Shown here in pieces: positions 31,033 through 39,919 of a stretch of 50,503 nt of DNA. Under the pieces are notes generated by a model, which was given only the letters and a program-made list of their open reading frames with translations, was not told the origin of the DNA and ran no database searches. The position numbers were made by a program, and so were the translations under genes. The stretch is from assembly GCA_035628505.1 (NCBI GenBank), contig DASPJR010000008.1, forward strand, positions 1 through 50,503, read 5' to 3'. This DNA is from DASPJR01 sp035628505 (lineage in GTDB: Bacteria; Planctomycetota; SZUA-567; H5-PLA8). Every line of letters begins with the position of its first letter. Position 1 is the stretch's first letter.

Positions 31033-32817
31033 ATGGCTCAGCAGCGCGCAACGAGTGTGTGCCTCGCGCTTCTCGTGGCCGCCTCGTTTTGTTTGGCCGA
31101 CACGGTCCACCTGAAAAACGGCAAGTCGCTCGAAGGCGAAGTCATCCGCGAGGACGACGAGGGCGTCACGCTGCGCCTGCCCTACGGTGAAATCAAGCTC
31201 CGGAAATCAGAAGTCGAAGCCGTCGAGCGCCAGACGCCGACCGAATACCGCATCAGCCTGGGCAAACGCATGCTCGCGGCCGAGCGCTTCGAGCAGGCCG
31301 TGCGCGCTTTCGAAGAAGCGCTGATCGGCGACAGGCGCTCGGTCGAAGCCAAACGCATGCTGGCCAATACGTACTGGCTGCAGGCAAAAAAATACCGCGA
31401 GCTCAACCGGTTTGTCGAAGCCAGGAGCGCGCTCGAAAAGCTGCAGAAGCTCGATCCAAAAGCCGAACACGTCCGGCACACAGCGGGCGAACTGCTCCAA
31501 GATCTCAACGCCAAGGAGCAGGTCGTCGACGGCTACATCGCGGCTGCGCGCGAACTGGCGAACAAAAACGACATTTCCAGAGCGCTGCAGGCGTACGAAA
31601 AGATCCTGACGCTCACGCCCGACGCGCGCGCCACAGTCGGACCGGAGATGGCCGATTGCCACATCAAGCGCGCGGCGTCTTACATGCAGAGCGGCCAGTT
31701 GCTGAACGCCGCCGGCGATTTCGAAGCGGCGCTGCGCCTGAATCCGAAACTCGCCGACCAGATTGAACGCTTGTACTGCTCCTGCGTGCTGCCCAATATT
31801 CTTAACAACCTCGCCGGCGGCGACCTGGGCTCGGCACAGACCGACCTCAAGCGCGCACTCGAAGTCGCTCCCAACAACAAGAACGTGCTGTATGTCGCGG
31901 GCCGGCTTGAGGAAGCGCTTGGCAAGATTCCCGCCGCCTGCGATGCCTACGCGCGGGCGCTCGGCACGCGCGTGGCCAATCCGACGCCGGCGTATCTCTC
32001 GGAGCTGCGCAAGCGCCTGGAGACGGAGATCAACGCCAAGGGCGACCGCCTGAACATCGACACCAGCATGGCCGAGATGCAGGGCTATGCCGCGAGCAGC
32101 AGCGGTGAAGCCAAACAGCTCGAGACCGAAAACTTCACGATCTATCACTATAATGAAGCCCTCGCACGCGAAGCCGGCACGCGCATGGAAGCAGATCGCC
32201 TTCGCATTCTCAACGAAACGGGCCTGCGCCCGTGGCAGGGAAAGACGCGCGTTTTTCTGCACCGCACGCAGGCGGAGTACACCGCCCGCACGGGCCTGCC
32301 GGAGTGGACCGGCGGCGTCACGCGAGCGACCAAACCAAGCGGCTCCGAACACCTGCAGCAGAAGGACATCCACAGCTGGCAGACCTCGCCGCGGCTGCTG
32401 TCCTCCACGCTGCCGCACGAGATCACGCATGTGATCGTCAATGAAAACGCGCTGGACCTGAACGTCTTTCCGCGCTGCATCAATGAAGGCATTGCGGTGG
32501 CGATGGAACCGAAGTACCACAAGGACTACTACATGAACTTCCTGCGCATCCGCCTGAAAAGCCAGGATTTCATTCCGCTTACCGAACTCATCGCCGCGAA
32601 GGATTACCCGCGCGATCCGGATTTTTTTTACGCCGAAAGCTACGCGCTCATCGAATACCTGATTTCGTTGAAAGGCATCAAGGAAACCACGGCCGTGGTG
32701 AAGAACTGCACGTCGCTGGCGCGCACCTACAGCGAGCTGCTGCGACTGACTGGCGCAGGTAATCTCGAGGAACTCGAGACCAAATGGCGCGACTGGATCA
32801 TCGCCGGGGGGAAGTAA
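31033..32817 (+). CDS. Secreted TPR protein with C-terminal MA-like metallopeptidase domain
   Basis: A 594-residue protein. A signal peptide (MAQQRATSVCLALLVAASFC) is followed by a short SH3-like strand segment (DTVHLKNGKSLEGEVI), then TPR-like repeats from about 75 to 320 (ERFEQAVRAFEEALIGDRR; ARSALEKLQKLDP; ISRALQAYEKILTLTPDA; ALRLNPKLADQIERLY), then a peptidase MA-like domain (about 360-590). Its zinc motif is LPHEITHVIVN (HExxH near residue 461), with the downstream Glu in CINEGIAVAMEP. GGAG seven bases before ATG 31033 decides the start; the frame upstream lies in a palindromic repeat. It is probably a periplasmic gluzincin with unknown substrate. Confidence 0.87.
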   Translation: MAQQRATSVCLALLVAASFCLADTVHLKNGKSLEGEVIREDDEGVTLRLPYGEIKLRKSEVEAVERQTPTEYRISLGKRMLAAERFEQAVRAFEEALIGDRRSVEAKRMLANTYWLQAKKYRELNRFVEARSALEKLQKLDPKAEHVRHTAGELLQDLNAKEQVVDGYIAAARELANKNDISRALQAYEKILTLTPDARATVGPEMADCHIKRAASYMQSGQLLNAAGDFEAALRLNPKLADQIERLYCSCVLPNILNNLAGGDLGSAQTDLKRALEVAPNNKNVLYVAGRLEEALGKIPAACDAYARALGTRVANPTPAYLSELRKRLETEINAKGDRLNIDTSMAEMQGYAASSSGEAKQLETENFTIYHYNEALAREAGTRMEADRLRILNETGLRPWQGKTRVFLHRTQAEYTARTGLPEWTGGVTRATKPSGSEHLQQKDIHSWQTSPRLLSSTLPHEITHVIVNENALDLNVFPRCINEGIAVAMEPKYHKDYYMNFLRIRLKSQDFIPLTELIAAKDYPRDPDFFYAESYALIEYLISLKGIKETTAVVKNCTSLARTYSELLRLTGAGNLEELETKWRDWIIAGGK

Positions 32818-32893
32818 TTCCCCAGCGGCTTCAACTGCTAACTGCTTCAACACGAAGACACAAAGATTCGAAATGACTTGCGCCAGTAAAGTC

Positions 32894-33089
32894 CTAACCC
32901 CCGGCTTCAGCCGGGGGTGGAACGTGAAAACGGAGGATCCAATAGCCGGATTTATCCGGCTTTTCTGAGCGCAGTTGGCTTTAGCCACGACGTATGCGGG
33001 CTGAAGCCTCCCGCGTGTGGGTCAACCCCTAAAGCGGGGTAACCGAATTTAGTGAGTGCGATTTCCCCCCGGCTGAAGCCGGGGGTTAG
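32894..33089. repeat. 196-bp REPIN-like element with inverted CTAACCCCCGGCTTCAGCC ends
   Basis: 32894-32917 and 33066-33089 are exact reverse complements, each itself a palindrome (CCCCCGG-CTTCAG-CCGGGGG). The interior holds further small palindromes: AGCCGGATTTATCCGGCT (32944-32961), TGGCTTTAGCCA (32976-32987) and GGCTGAAGCC (32999-33008). It occupies most of the gap after the MA-like peptidase. Confidence 0.8.
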
Positions 33090-33154
33090 TAGCAGCCGTA
33101 ACTGGCGTAACGCATTTCAGTGTCTCTGTGTTGAAGCTCTGCCGTTTATCCGGC

Positions 33155-33610
33155 TCAGTCTTTGAGCGTGAAGATGAGGATGAGGGGCTGTTCCCGGTTG
33201 CCGACTTGCGCAACCATTTTGGGTTGTCCCTTCGTGACGGGCACGCAGATGGGATCGCCAATCGGCTTGCCACCATCCTTGATGGTCAGTTCAAGCCGGC
33301 ATTTTCCGGGCTTCGCATCCTTAAGGGTTACGTCGAGCTCGTACTGCTTGACGCGCGAGCTGGCTTTCGCGCCGGCGGTCACGGTGATGTCCTGTTTGCC
33401 GGCGTCGGTGAAGGTGCCAAAGACCGTCTCTTTCAAAACGCCTTTCAAATGCGCAATCGACGGTGCGAATGTCTGATTTTTTTTCCCGGCGTCCGCGGCC
33501 GAGACGCCCTGGATTTCGACGCTGGCCGTCTGAGCGTGAGTGGCGGCGGCGATGAGCAGCAGCGCTGCGAATGCGGCGGCCCGGAAGTTTTTCAGTTCTT
33601 TAAACGTCAC
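33155..33610 (-). CDS. Secreted protein of unknown function downstream of the anti-sigma gene
   Basis: A 151-residue protein with a signal peptide (NFRAAAFAALLLIAAATHAQ). The mature part is predicted beta-rich (ASVEIQGVSA, GKQDITVTAGAKASSRVKQY, GKCRLELTIKDGGKP, QPLILIFTLKD). The start is GTG 33610 with AGGGG about nine bases upstream. It is the third gene of an apparent sigma / anti-sigma-like / secreted protein set, which suggests that it belongs to that regulon. No motif was recognised. Confidence 0.7.
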   Translation of the reverse strand: MTFKELKNFRAAAFAALLLIAAATHAQTASVEIQGVSAADAGKKNQTFAPSIAHLKGVLKETVFGTFTDAGKQDITVTAGAKASSRVKQYELDVTLKDAKPGKCRLELTIKDGGKPIGDPICVPVTKGQPKMVAQVGNREQPLILIFTLKD

Positions 33611-33646
33611 GCGTTGTTACCCCTCACCTGACAACACTCACTTCCT

Positions 33647-34744
33647 TTAATCGGGCAGCCAGCGGAACTCGTTGAGGTGATTCTCGGCGTTTGCCACTTC
33701 GTCCTTCAAAAAGAAGCAGACGACCGGCTCCGACTGGCCTTCAAGATACTTCACGTGGACGTCGTAGCGTTCGTCCAGAGCTTCCGGGATTTCCATGGCG
33801 ACCTGCGTTTCTTCTTTGTTCGACACGAACAGCAGCACCGCAGCCATCAGCATCGCCGCCATGCTTGCGGCCGCCATCAGGTTCCAGCTCTTGCGGCGTG
33901 GACGCGCAAAATCGATGCGCGTGACTTTTTCTTTCACGGCCGTGGCCGGCATGTCGTGAACAGGAGCATGCGGCGCGGCAGCGGCTTTGGCTTGGACGGT
34001 GCGGCCGGCGATTTCTTTCCACACTGCATTCCAGCGCTGCTGACTGACTTGGGGCACGCCTCTGTCGATTCCTTCTTTCACGCCCGCCGGCGCCGCTGTT
34101 ACCTGTTCGGCCACGCTGCTCCAGCGCCGCGCGAACGCCTCGTCGTTCGGCATCGGAACCGGCAGCATCATCGCGGCCGTATCGATGCGTTCGTTGAGGT
34201 GCTTTTCCGCGGGCGTCAGAGCAACCGTCTGCTGCGCGATGGTGTGCCAGGCTTCGCGGCTGGCCAGTTCCGACATCTGCGGAACAGGCAGCTGCGCAGC
34301 CGCATCATCCAGTTTGCGCCAGATCGCCGCTTCGCGGCTTCCGGCAACACTGCCCGCCGCCTCACCATCGAACTGCGCCGAACGCTTGATTGCCTCGCGC
34401 TCGTCAGCCGGCACCGCTACCGTCTGCGCCGCAATCTTCTGCCAGATTTTCTCGAAGCGAGCCGCCGAAACGTCGGGAACTTTTTTCAGCTCCGACGCAA
34501 TACGCTCAACGCTCGCCTGTTTCAGATCCGCACCGGCAACGTTGCGGCAGAGCCCTGCCAGTTTCGCCTCAACGTTGGGCACGGGAATTTTCAGTGCAGC
34601 CTGGTCCAGGCGCTTGAAGGCGTCCAGTTCGGCTTTCAGCCGCGGGTCGGCGGCGAGTTTCTGCTCAAGCGCCCGCACCGAGACGGCGTCCAGCTCGCCA
34701 TCGGCGTACGCGGAGAGCTCAATAAAAATCTGATCGTGCAGCAT
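33647..34744 (-). CDS. Anti-sigma-factor-like membrane protein with cytoplasmic tandem repeats
   Basis: A 365-residue protein. The N-terminus (LSAYADGELDAVSVRALEQK) looks like an anti-sigma (ZAS/zf-HC2) domain, but the zinc ligands are absent: the usual HxxxCxxC part reads LAADPRLKAELD. Residues about 90-260 contain about four degenerate repeats of roughly 45-50 residues, each with W-x-x-[IV]-A-x-[QR]-T/V (IWQKIAAQTVAVPADE; WHTIAQQTVALTPAE; WSSVAEQVTAAPAG; VWKEIAGRTVQAK). One membrane helix follows (SWNLMAAASMAAMLMAAVLL), then a short outer tail. It lies 78 bases after the ECF sigma gene. AGGTGAG before the ATG supports the start. Confidence 0.78.
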   Translation of the reverse strand: MLHDQIFIELSAYADGELDAVSVRALEQKLAADPRLKAELDAFKRLDQAALKIPVPNVEAKLAGLCRNVAGADLKQASVERIASELKKVPDVSAARFEKIWQKIAAQTVAVPADEREAIKRSAQFDGEAAGSVAGSREAAIWRKLDDAAAQLPVPQMSELASREAWHTIAQQTVALTPAEKHLNERIDTAAMMLPVPMPNDEAFARRWSSVAEQVTAAPAGVKEGIDRGVPQVSQQRWNAVWKEIAGRTVQAKAAAAPHAPVHDMPATAVKEKVTRIDFARPRRKSWNLMAAASMAAMLMAAVLLFVSNKEETQVAMEIPEALDERYDVHVKYLEGQSEPVVCFFLKDEVANAENHLNEFRWLPD

Positions 34745-34760
34745 AACTCACCTGCTTATT

Positions 34761-34832
34761 GAGTCTTGCGTCTGGAGTCTTGGAGTCTGGAGTCGCCGAC
34801 TCTCGACTCTAAGACTCCAGACTCAAGACTCT
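34761..34832. repeat. GAGTCTTG/GTCTGGAGTC linker with inverted partner between sigma and anti-sigma genes
   Basis: gagtcttgcgtctggagtct tgg faces agactccagactcaagactc, making a long imperfect hairpin in the intercistronic mRNA. Confidence 0.7.
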
Positions 34833-35485
34833 TCCTGAATGTGCGGCGCCAGCAGTTCCTGCAATCGTTTGCGCGCGTAAAAAAGGCGCGACATCACCGT
34901 TCCGATATTGCAGTCCAGCGTCTCGGCAATCTCCTTGTAGCTCATGCCCTCGGCGGCGTGCAGCATGAAGACCGTGCGATGGTTCTCCGAAAGTTTGAGC
35001 AGCGCCATCGAGAGCGCCTCGCTGAATTCTGAAACCTCCGCCTTGTGCGAAGGGCTTTCACTTCCGCTGCGCGTGACGACTACTGCTGCTGGTTCGTCAC
35101 GCGCCTCGTCGCCTTCGCCCACGCGGTGTTCATCCAGGCTCACTTCAACCCCGCGCCGGATGTGCCGCAGGCGATCAATCGAAAGATTCACCGCGATGCG
35201 CCGCACCCAAGGGTAAAAACGGGCCTCGCCACGCAAGTTCTCCAGCTGCTGGTAGGCGCGAACAAAAGCGTCCTGAACCACATCCAGAGCGCTGTCCTCG
35301 TCCCGCAGCAGACGCCACGCCACCGCAAACACGCGCTGCCTGTACTTCAGGAACAGCTTTTCAAAAGCCTCCGCATCGCCCGCAACAGCCTTCTCGACCA
35401 GGGCCGTGTCCTCCGCATCAAAATTCGCGGAAGTTAAAGCACCTGCTCCTGTTACTTGTGACGCACTCTGTTGCGGCGTATTCAT
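34823..35485 (-). CDS. ECF-type RNA polymerase sigma factor
   Basis: A 220-residue sigma-70 family factor. Region 2 is visible at about 40-105 (AFEKLFLKYRQRVFAVAWRL, DALDVVQDAFVRAYQ-like DSALDVVQDAFVRAYQQ, FYPWVRRIAVNLSIDRLR) and region 4 at about 155-215 (ALLKLSENHRTVFMLHAAEG, MSYKEIAETLDCNIGTVMSR). The linker is longer than usual and Ser/Glu/Ala-rich. ATG 35485 is preferred over a GTG ten codons earlier, though neither has a strong ribosome site. It is followed by an anti-sigma-like membrane gene, so it is probably released in response to an envelope signal. Confidence 0.93.
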   Translation of the reverse strand: MNTPQQSASQVTGAGALTSANFDAEDTALVEKAVAGDAEAFEKLFLKYRQRVFAVAWRLLRDEDSALDVVQDAFVRAYQQLENLRGEARFYPWVRRIAVNLSIDRLRHIRRGVEVSLDEHRVGEGDEARDEPAAVVVTRSGSESPSHKAEVSEFSEALSMALLKLSENHRTVFMLHAAEGMSYKEIAETLDCNIGTVMSRLFYARKRLQELLAPHIQEES

Positions 35486-35869
35486 GTTTTGAACCAGAAT
35501 TGACGGGAATTTCACCAGCCCATGTACACTTCCGAAGCAGACGCATTAAACGCGCTGGCTCAACCCTTAACAAGCACTAAACCGAAGATCGCGGTTTGTC
35601 TAAAAATCCTCTATTTTTCGGACCAACAATCACGAGAGCACAACCTTAACACGGAGACACGGAGTGCACTGAGCAACACGGAGTTGAAAACAAGCGGCTT
35701 TGTGGACGAGAAAAGAATGTTTCATTTGAAGGTTTAAAGTTTAAATTTTAAATCGAACAGCAAACGCGACGCGTCGTTCGATCTCAAATTTCAAATCTAA
35801 AACCTCAAACTTAAAATTCTGTTAACCTCCGTGCCCTTCGTGTTTCTCCGTGCCTCCGTGTTGAAGTCG
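35486..35869. repeat. Gap with facing CACGGAG arms and an AT-rich inverted core
   Basis: A 384-bp stretch with no gene. aacacggagacacggag (35648-35664) faces ctccgtgcctccgtgtt (35847-35863). Between them, tttaaagtttaaattttaaa and its inverted echo near 35785-35818 enclose a small ATCGAAC/GTTCGAT hairpin (35750-35781). It resembles the other paired-arm elements of the window. Confidence 0.6.
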
Positions 35870-37909
35870 TTACTCCGGCCCGCGTTCCACCAGCAGATAA
35901 AGCCCGCTGAAGATCGTGCAGACGGTGCTGCCTTCGTGGCACATCACTGCCAGCCACAGCGGCAACGCGTTCAGCATCGATCCGACCACCAGCACGCTGA
36001 TCACCGTAAACGCAAAGAGCAGTCCGCGATGGATCGCTGCACGTGTGCGCTGGCTCAGCCACAGCGCCGTCGTGATGCCGTGCAGATCATTCTTCATCAG
36101 AACAACGTCGGCGGTCTCGAGCGCCACATCTGTTCCGGCGCCGCCCATGGCGATGCCAATATCCGCCGCGGCCAGCGCCGGCGCGTCGTTGACGCCATCG
36201 CCGATCATCGCTATCGGGCCATACTTTTTCGCCGCGCGCGCAAGCTCCGTGACTTTATTTTCAGGCAGCAGCCCCGCACGAACCTGATCGGCGCCCGCGC
36301 TTTTGGCAATCGCCTCCGCGACCTGCGCGTGATCGCCGGTGAGCAGCAGAATGTGTTTCACGCCGAGTGTTCGTGCCTGGCTTAACACTTCGCGCGCTTC
36401 GGGCCGGATCGCGTCGGCGACGCCGATGACGCCGTACTCTCCCGCGCCGGTCAGCACCAGCAGCACCGTCTGACCCTCGTCCCGAAGGCGCTCGGCGCGC
36501 TGCAGCAGTTCGCCGGGCAAACGGTAGCCGTGGTTTTCAAACATTTCACTCTTGCCGACGCCGATCCACAGGCCGTCAAAATGAGCGTGCACGCCGCTGG
36601 CGGTGTGGCTCTCGAAATCGGTCACGTCCAGCAGCGGCAGATCGCGCGCGCGTGCTTCCGCTGTGACCGCCGCCGCCAGCGGGTGATTGCTGCGCTGCTC
36701 AACCGATGCGGCGAGCTGCAGAATGCGGAACTGCTCGGGCGAGTATTGATCACGCGCAAGAGAACCGGAGGCCGGCGGGACGCCGGCGGTCCCAGTAACT
36801 TTCCCGGCCCACACGGATACCACGCTGGGAACGCCGCGCGTGATCGTGCCCGTCTTGTCGAAGGCCAGCACTGAAATCTCGGCGAGCTTCTCGAGATACG
36901 CGCCTCCTTTAAAGAGCACACCGCTGCGGGCCGCGCGTGTGATGCCCGCGAGCGTCGCGGCCGGCGTGGCGATCACCACTGCGCAGGGCGAGGCGGCAAC
37001 CAGCAGCACCATGGCATGGTACACGGCGGTGCTCAGGAGTTTGTCCGGCGGCGTCGCGGCTGCCGGGAAAAAATAATGGATCAGCGCGAGCGCAGTCGAT
37101 GTGATCAGCACGCCGAGCACGTACGGCTTCTGCCAGCGCTGCACGAACTTTTCGGTATCCGCTTTGGCGTCCTGCGCTTCGCGCACGGTCTTGACGATGT
37201 GCGCCAGAGTCGTTTCGCTGGCGGGGCGCTCCACGAGGACCACGATCGAGCCGGTCTGATTGAGCGTACCCGCGAAAACCGGATCGCCGCTTCGTTTGCT
37301 GACCGGCATCGACTCGCCGGTAATCGTGGATTGATCGATCGTCGTCACGCCTTCCACGACTTTGCCGTCAACGCCGAGCCGCTCCCCCGGCAGCACACGC
37401 ACGCGCTCGCCGACGACGATGCTCTCCACCGGCACGCGCTGCTCAGTTCCGTTTCGCAGCACCAGCGCAGTGTCGGGGCGCAGCTCAATGAGTGCTTCGA
37501 TCGATCGCGCGGTGCGCTCGAGCGTGTATTTTTCCAGCGCACCCGAAAGCGAGAAGAGAAACAGCAGCGTCGCGCCTTCTCCCCATTCGCCAATCGACGC
37601 CGCTCCCACCGCCGCCAGCACCATCAGCAGGTTGACGTCAAGCCGCCGCGCGAACACCGCACGTGCCACTTCCTTTACCGGTGCCCAGCCGCCGCAGACA
37701 TATGAAATTGCGTAGAGCGGAATGACGAGCTGCGCCGCATCGTTGCGCCCGGCGATCGTAGCCGCGATTCCGAAGACGGCGCAGAGCCCCGTCAGCAGGC
37801 CCAGCTTCAGCGGCGAATCGGCCTCATCGCCGGCAGGCGGCGCAGGGCGCTCGAGCGCCGGCGGCGCCAGCACGACTGGCTCTGGTGCTGAAGTCGATGA
37901 ACCGTTCAC
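35870..37909 (-). CDS. Heavy-metal P-type ATPase, P1B-4-like (SPC / HEGST motifs)
   Basis: A 679-residue membrane pump. Features in order: TGES (197-200) in the actuator domain, the metal-site SPC (307-309) in VAASPCAVVIATPAA, the phosphorylation site DKTGT (Asp351), the SNHPLAAAV HP motif (about 409), IGDGVNDAPALAAADIGIAM, and HEGST in the last membrane segment (VMCHEGSTVCTI). SPC plus HEG-[GS]-T is the signature of the P1B-4 group, reported for Co, Zn, Fe or Ni export. No N-terminal metal-binding domain is present. The GTG start at 37909 has GGGAG about eight bases upstream. An in-frame 25-bp palindrome (36770-36794) encodes TGTAGVPPA in the loop after the DKTGT motif. Confidence 0.93.
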   Translation of the reverse strand: MNGSSTSAPEPVVLAPPALERPAPPAGDEADSPLKLGLLTGLCAVFGIAATIAGRNDAAQLVIPLYAISYVCGGWAPVKEVARAVFARRLDVNLLMVLAAVGAASIGEWGEGATLLFLFSLSGALEKYTLERTARSIEALIELRPDTALVLRNGTEQRVPVESIVVGERVRVLPGERLGVDGKVVEGVTTIDQSTITGESMPVSKRSGDPVFAGTLNQTGSIVVLVERPASETTLAHIVKTVREAQDAKADTEKFVQRWQKPYVLGVLITSTALALIHYFFPAAATPPDKLLSTAVYHAMVLLVAASPCAVVIATPAATLAGITRAARSGVLFKGGAYLEKLAEISVLAFDKTGTITRGVPSVVSVWAGKVTGTAGVPPASGSLARDQYSPEQFRILQLAASVEQRSNHPLAAAVTAEARARDLPLLDVTDFESHTASGVHAHFDGLWIGVGKSEMFENHGYRLPGELLQRAERLRDEGQTVLLVLTGAGEYGVIGVADAIRPEAREVLSQARTLGVKHILLLTGDHAQVAEAIAKSAGADQVRAGLLPENKVTELARAAKKYGPIAMIGDGVNDAPALAAADIGIAMGGAGTDVALETADVVLMKNDLHGITTALWLSQRTRAAIHRGLLFAFTVISVLVVGSMLNALPLWLAVMCHEGSTVCTIFSGLYLLVERGPE
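36770..36794 (-). repeat. Intergenic palindrome inserted in frame inside the P-type ATPase gene
   Basis: The 25 bases match, in reverse complement, the GGGACCGCCGGCGTCCCGCC palindrome repeated in the array at 48.8-50 kb. It encodes residues 372-380 of the ATPase, in a variable loop between the phosphorylation site and the HP motif. Confidence 0.8.
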
Positions 37910-37966
37910 GCCTGAAGCTCCCGCCGCGGCAGTTCACCTTATTTTACTACGCGGGAGAGCGCCTGG

Positions 37967-38647
37967 CTATTCTTCGTCTGGGGCGAGCTTGCCGCCGTGC
38001 CTTGCCAGCAGCTTTACCAGGTCCGTGCGGTCGCGCTTTTTGGCGATCTCGATGGCTGTCACGCCGCCTTTGGTCTTGATGTTGACGTCGGCTTTGTATT
38101 CCAGCAGCAATTCGAGGATGTCGATTTTGCAGCGGTGCGCGGCGATATGCAGCGGCGTCTCGCCGCTGGCCTCTTCATCCTCGCCGTCGGCCGTTGCGTT
38201 TACGTCACACTTGGCTTCGAGCAGGATTTTCATGAGCTCTTTGCGTGAACGCCCGGTGGCCAGGTGCAGGGGCGTTTTGCCCGAGATGTTCTTTTCGCTG
38301 ACTGCCGCGCCTTTGCTGATCAGGTATTTGACGATCTCATTGTGATCGCAGCTGACCGCCCAGTGCAGCGGCGTATCCTTCAGTCTGGTCCTCGCGTTGA
38401 CCAGCGCCGGATCGGCTTCGATGAACTTTTTGACATACTCGAGATTACCGCCCTTGGTCGCGGCAAAAATATCCGGCGGCGGCGGTGCAATGCCATCATC
38501 CACTTCATCAACCGGCGTGGGCGCCGCAGGATCTTTTTCCGTTACAGGCGCAGGCTCAGCCGCGGCCGGATCCTTCGGCGGAGCTTCACCGGCTGAGCAG
38601 AGTGCCGCCGAAAGCAGAATCAAGGATGCGAGCTGGAACAATTTCAT
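37967..38647 (-). CDS. Secreted ankyrin-repeat protein
   Basis: A 226-residue protein with a signal peptide (MKLFQLASLILLSAALCSAG), an acidic Pro/Ala-rich linker (about 20-60) and four to five ankyrin repeats (DIFAATKGGNLEYVKKFIEA; DTPLHWAVSCDHNEIVKYLI; KTPLHLATGRSRKELMKILL; ETPLHIAAHRCKIDILELLL; VTAIEIAKKRDRTDLVKLLA). The third repeat carries an acidic insertion (ADGEDEEASG). Ankyrin domains bind proteins; the partner is unknown. The signal peptide puts it outside the cytoplasm. Confidence 0.9.
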   Translation of the reverse strand: MKLFQLASLILLSAALCSAGEAPPKDPAAAEPAPVTEKDPAAPTPVDEVDDGIAPPPPDIFAATKGGNLEYVKKFIEADPALVNARTRLKDTPLHWAVSCDHNEIVKYLISKGAAVSEKNISGKTPLHLATGRSRKELMKILLEAKCDVNATADGEDEEASGETPLHIAAHRCKIDILELLLEYKADVNIKTKGGVTAIEIAKKRDRTDLVKLLARHGGKLAPDEE

Positions 38648-38668
38648 GTGGAGCTCACCCCCAACTTA

Positions 38669-38815
38669 AGCACGAAATTCGAAGCACGAAATCCGAAACA
38701 AGCACGAATGAATGAAACTCAAATGCTCAAAACTGACGACGCACTGTTTTGAGCCTTAATCATTCGAATTTCGAGTTTGTTTCGGATTTCGAAATTCGAA
38801 TTTCGAGTTTTCCCC
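38669..38815. repeat. AATTCG/CGAATT palindromic linker between the ankyrin gene and leuB
   Basis: gcacgaaattcgaagcacga at the left and its inverted echo cattcgaatttcgag, then ggatttcgaaattcgaattt at the right, about 60 bases apart. The same motif is at 12607-12640. Confidence 0.65.
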
Positions 38816-38848
38816 TCTAGCCGCCTCGGCGTCTTCGCGGTTCGCCCT

Positions 38849-39919
38849 TTAACCCAACTGCTTAACGACTGCGGCCCCCATTTCCGTGCAGGAAACTTGC
38901 TTTTCTCCTTTTTTGGCGAGGTCCGCCGTGCGCAGGCCTGCCTTAAGCACGTTCTCCACCGCCAGTTCCACCGCGTCCGACTCTTTGTGCAGGTTGAAGC
39001 TGTATTTGAGCATCATGCCTGCCGAAAGGATTGTCGCCAGCGGGTTGGCTTTGCCCGTACCAGTAATGTCCGGCGCGCTGCCGTGCGAAGGCTCATACAT
39101 GGCCACCTTGCCGCCAATGCATGCCGACGGCAGCATGCCCAGCGACCCGGTCAGCATCGACGCCTCATCAGAGAGGATGTCGCCAAACATGTTGGTTGTG
39201 ACCATTACATCGAACTGTTTCGGATCGCGTATCAGCTGCATGGCCGAATTGTCAACGATCTGGTGCTCAAACTTGATGTCCGGATAGCCCTTGGCGACCT
39301 CTTCGGCCACATCGTGCCAGAGCCGCGAGGATTCCAGCACGTTAAACTTATCGACGCTCGTCACCTTCTTGCGCCGCACCTTGGCCAGATCAAAAGCGAG
39401 TTTCACGATGCGTTCGACTTCCGGCGTGCGGTAGATCTCGGTGTTGACGCCGTAGCGCTCCTTGCCCGAGCCGTGAATGCCGCGCGGCTCGCCGAAGTAG
39501 ATGCCGCTGATCAGCTCGCGCACGATCATCATGTCAGTGCCCTGGATGACTTCAGGCTTGAGCGTCGAGGCGTCTTTGAGCGGTTCGTAGAGCTTTACCG
39601 GGCGCAGGTTGGCGTAGAGATCGAGACCCTTGCGCAGATTGAGAATGCCGGCTTCGGGGCGTTTCTTGTTGTCGATCTTGTCCCACTTCGGCCCGCCGAA
39701 GGGTCCTTTAAGCACCGCCTGAGCCGCCTGGCAGGCCTTGAGCGTGTGCTCCGGAAGGGGATTGTCGAACTTATCGATGGCCGCGCCGCCGGCGAGCTGC
39801 GGTTCGTATTCGAACTTATGGCCGTAAATTTCGCCGATGCGGTTGAGCACCTTCTGCGTTTCGCCAATGATCTCCGGCCCGATGCCGTCTCCGGGAAGCA
39901 CCACGATATGGAAATTCAT
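38849..39919 (-). CDS. leuB: 3-isopropylmalate dehydrogenase
   Basis: A 356-residue leucine-biosynthesis enzyme that oxidatively decarboxylates 3-isopropylmalate with NAD+ in the cytosol. Visible are GDGIGPEII at the N-terminus, LKGPFGGPKWD, LDLYANLRPVK, VRELISGIYFGEPRG with the active-site Tyr, VTSVDKFNVLESSRLW with the catalytic Lys, and EPSHGSAPDITGTGKANP for NAD binding. Length is normal. GAGG nine bases before ATG supports the start. No other leu gene is in the window, so the pathway is dispersed. Confidence 0.97.
   Translation of the reverse strand: MNFHIVVLPGDGIGPEIIGETQKVLNRIGEIYGHKFEYEPQLAGGAAIDKFDNPLPEHTLKACQAAQAVLKGPFGGPKWDKIDNKKRPEAGILNLRKGLDLYANLRPVKLYEPLKDASTLKPEVIQGTDMMIVRELISGIYFGEPRGIHGSGKERYGVNTEIYRTPEVERIVKLAFDLAKVRRKKVTSVDKFNVLESSRLWHDVAEEVAKGYPDIKFEHQIVDNSAMQLIRDPKQFDVMVTTNMFGDILSDEASMLTGSLGMLPSACIGGKVAMYEPSHGSAPDITGTGKANPLATILSAGMMLKYSFNLHKESDAVELAVENVLKAGLRTADLAKKGEKQVSCTEMGAAVVKQLG

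Noticed and set aside
31207..32988. 593-codon open frame opposite the TPR/MA-like peptidase
   Set aside because: The plus strand encodes a signal peptide, TPRs and HExxH in frame; the opposite frame has no domain and starts inside repeat DNA.
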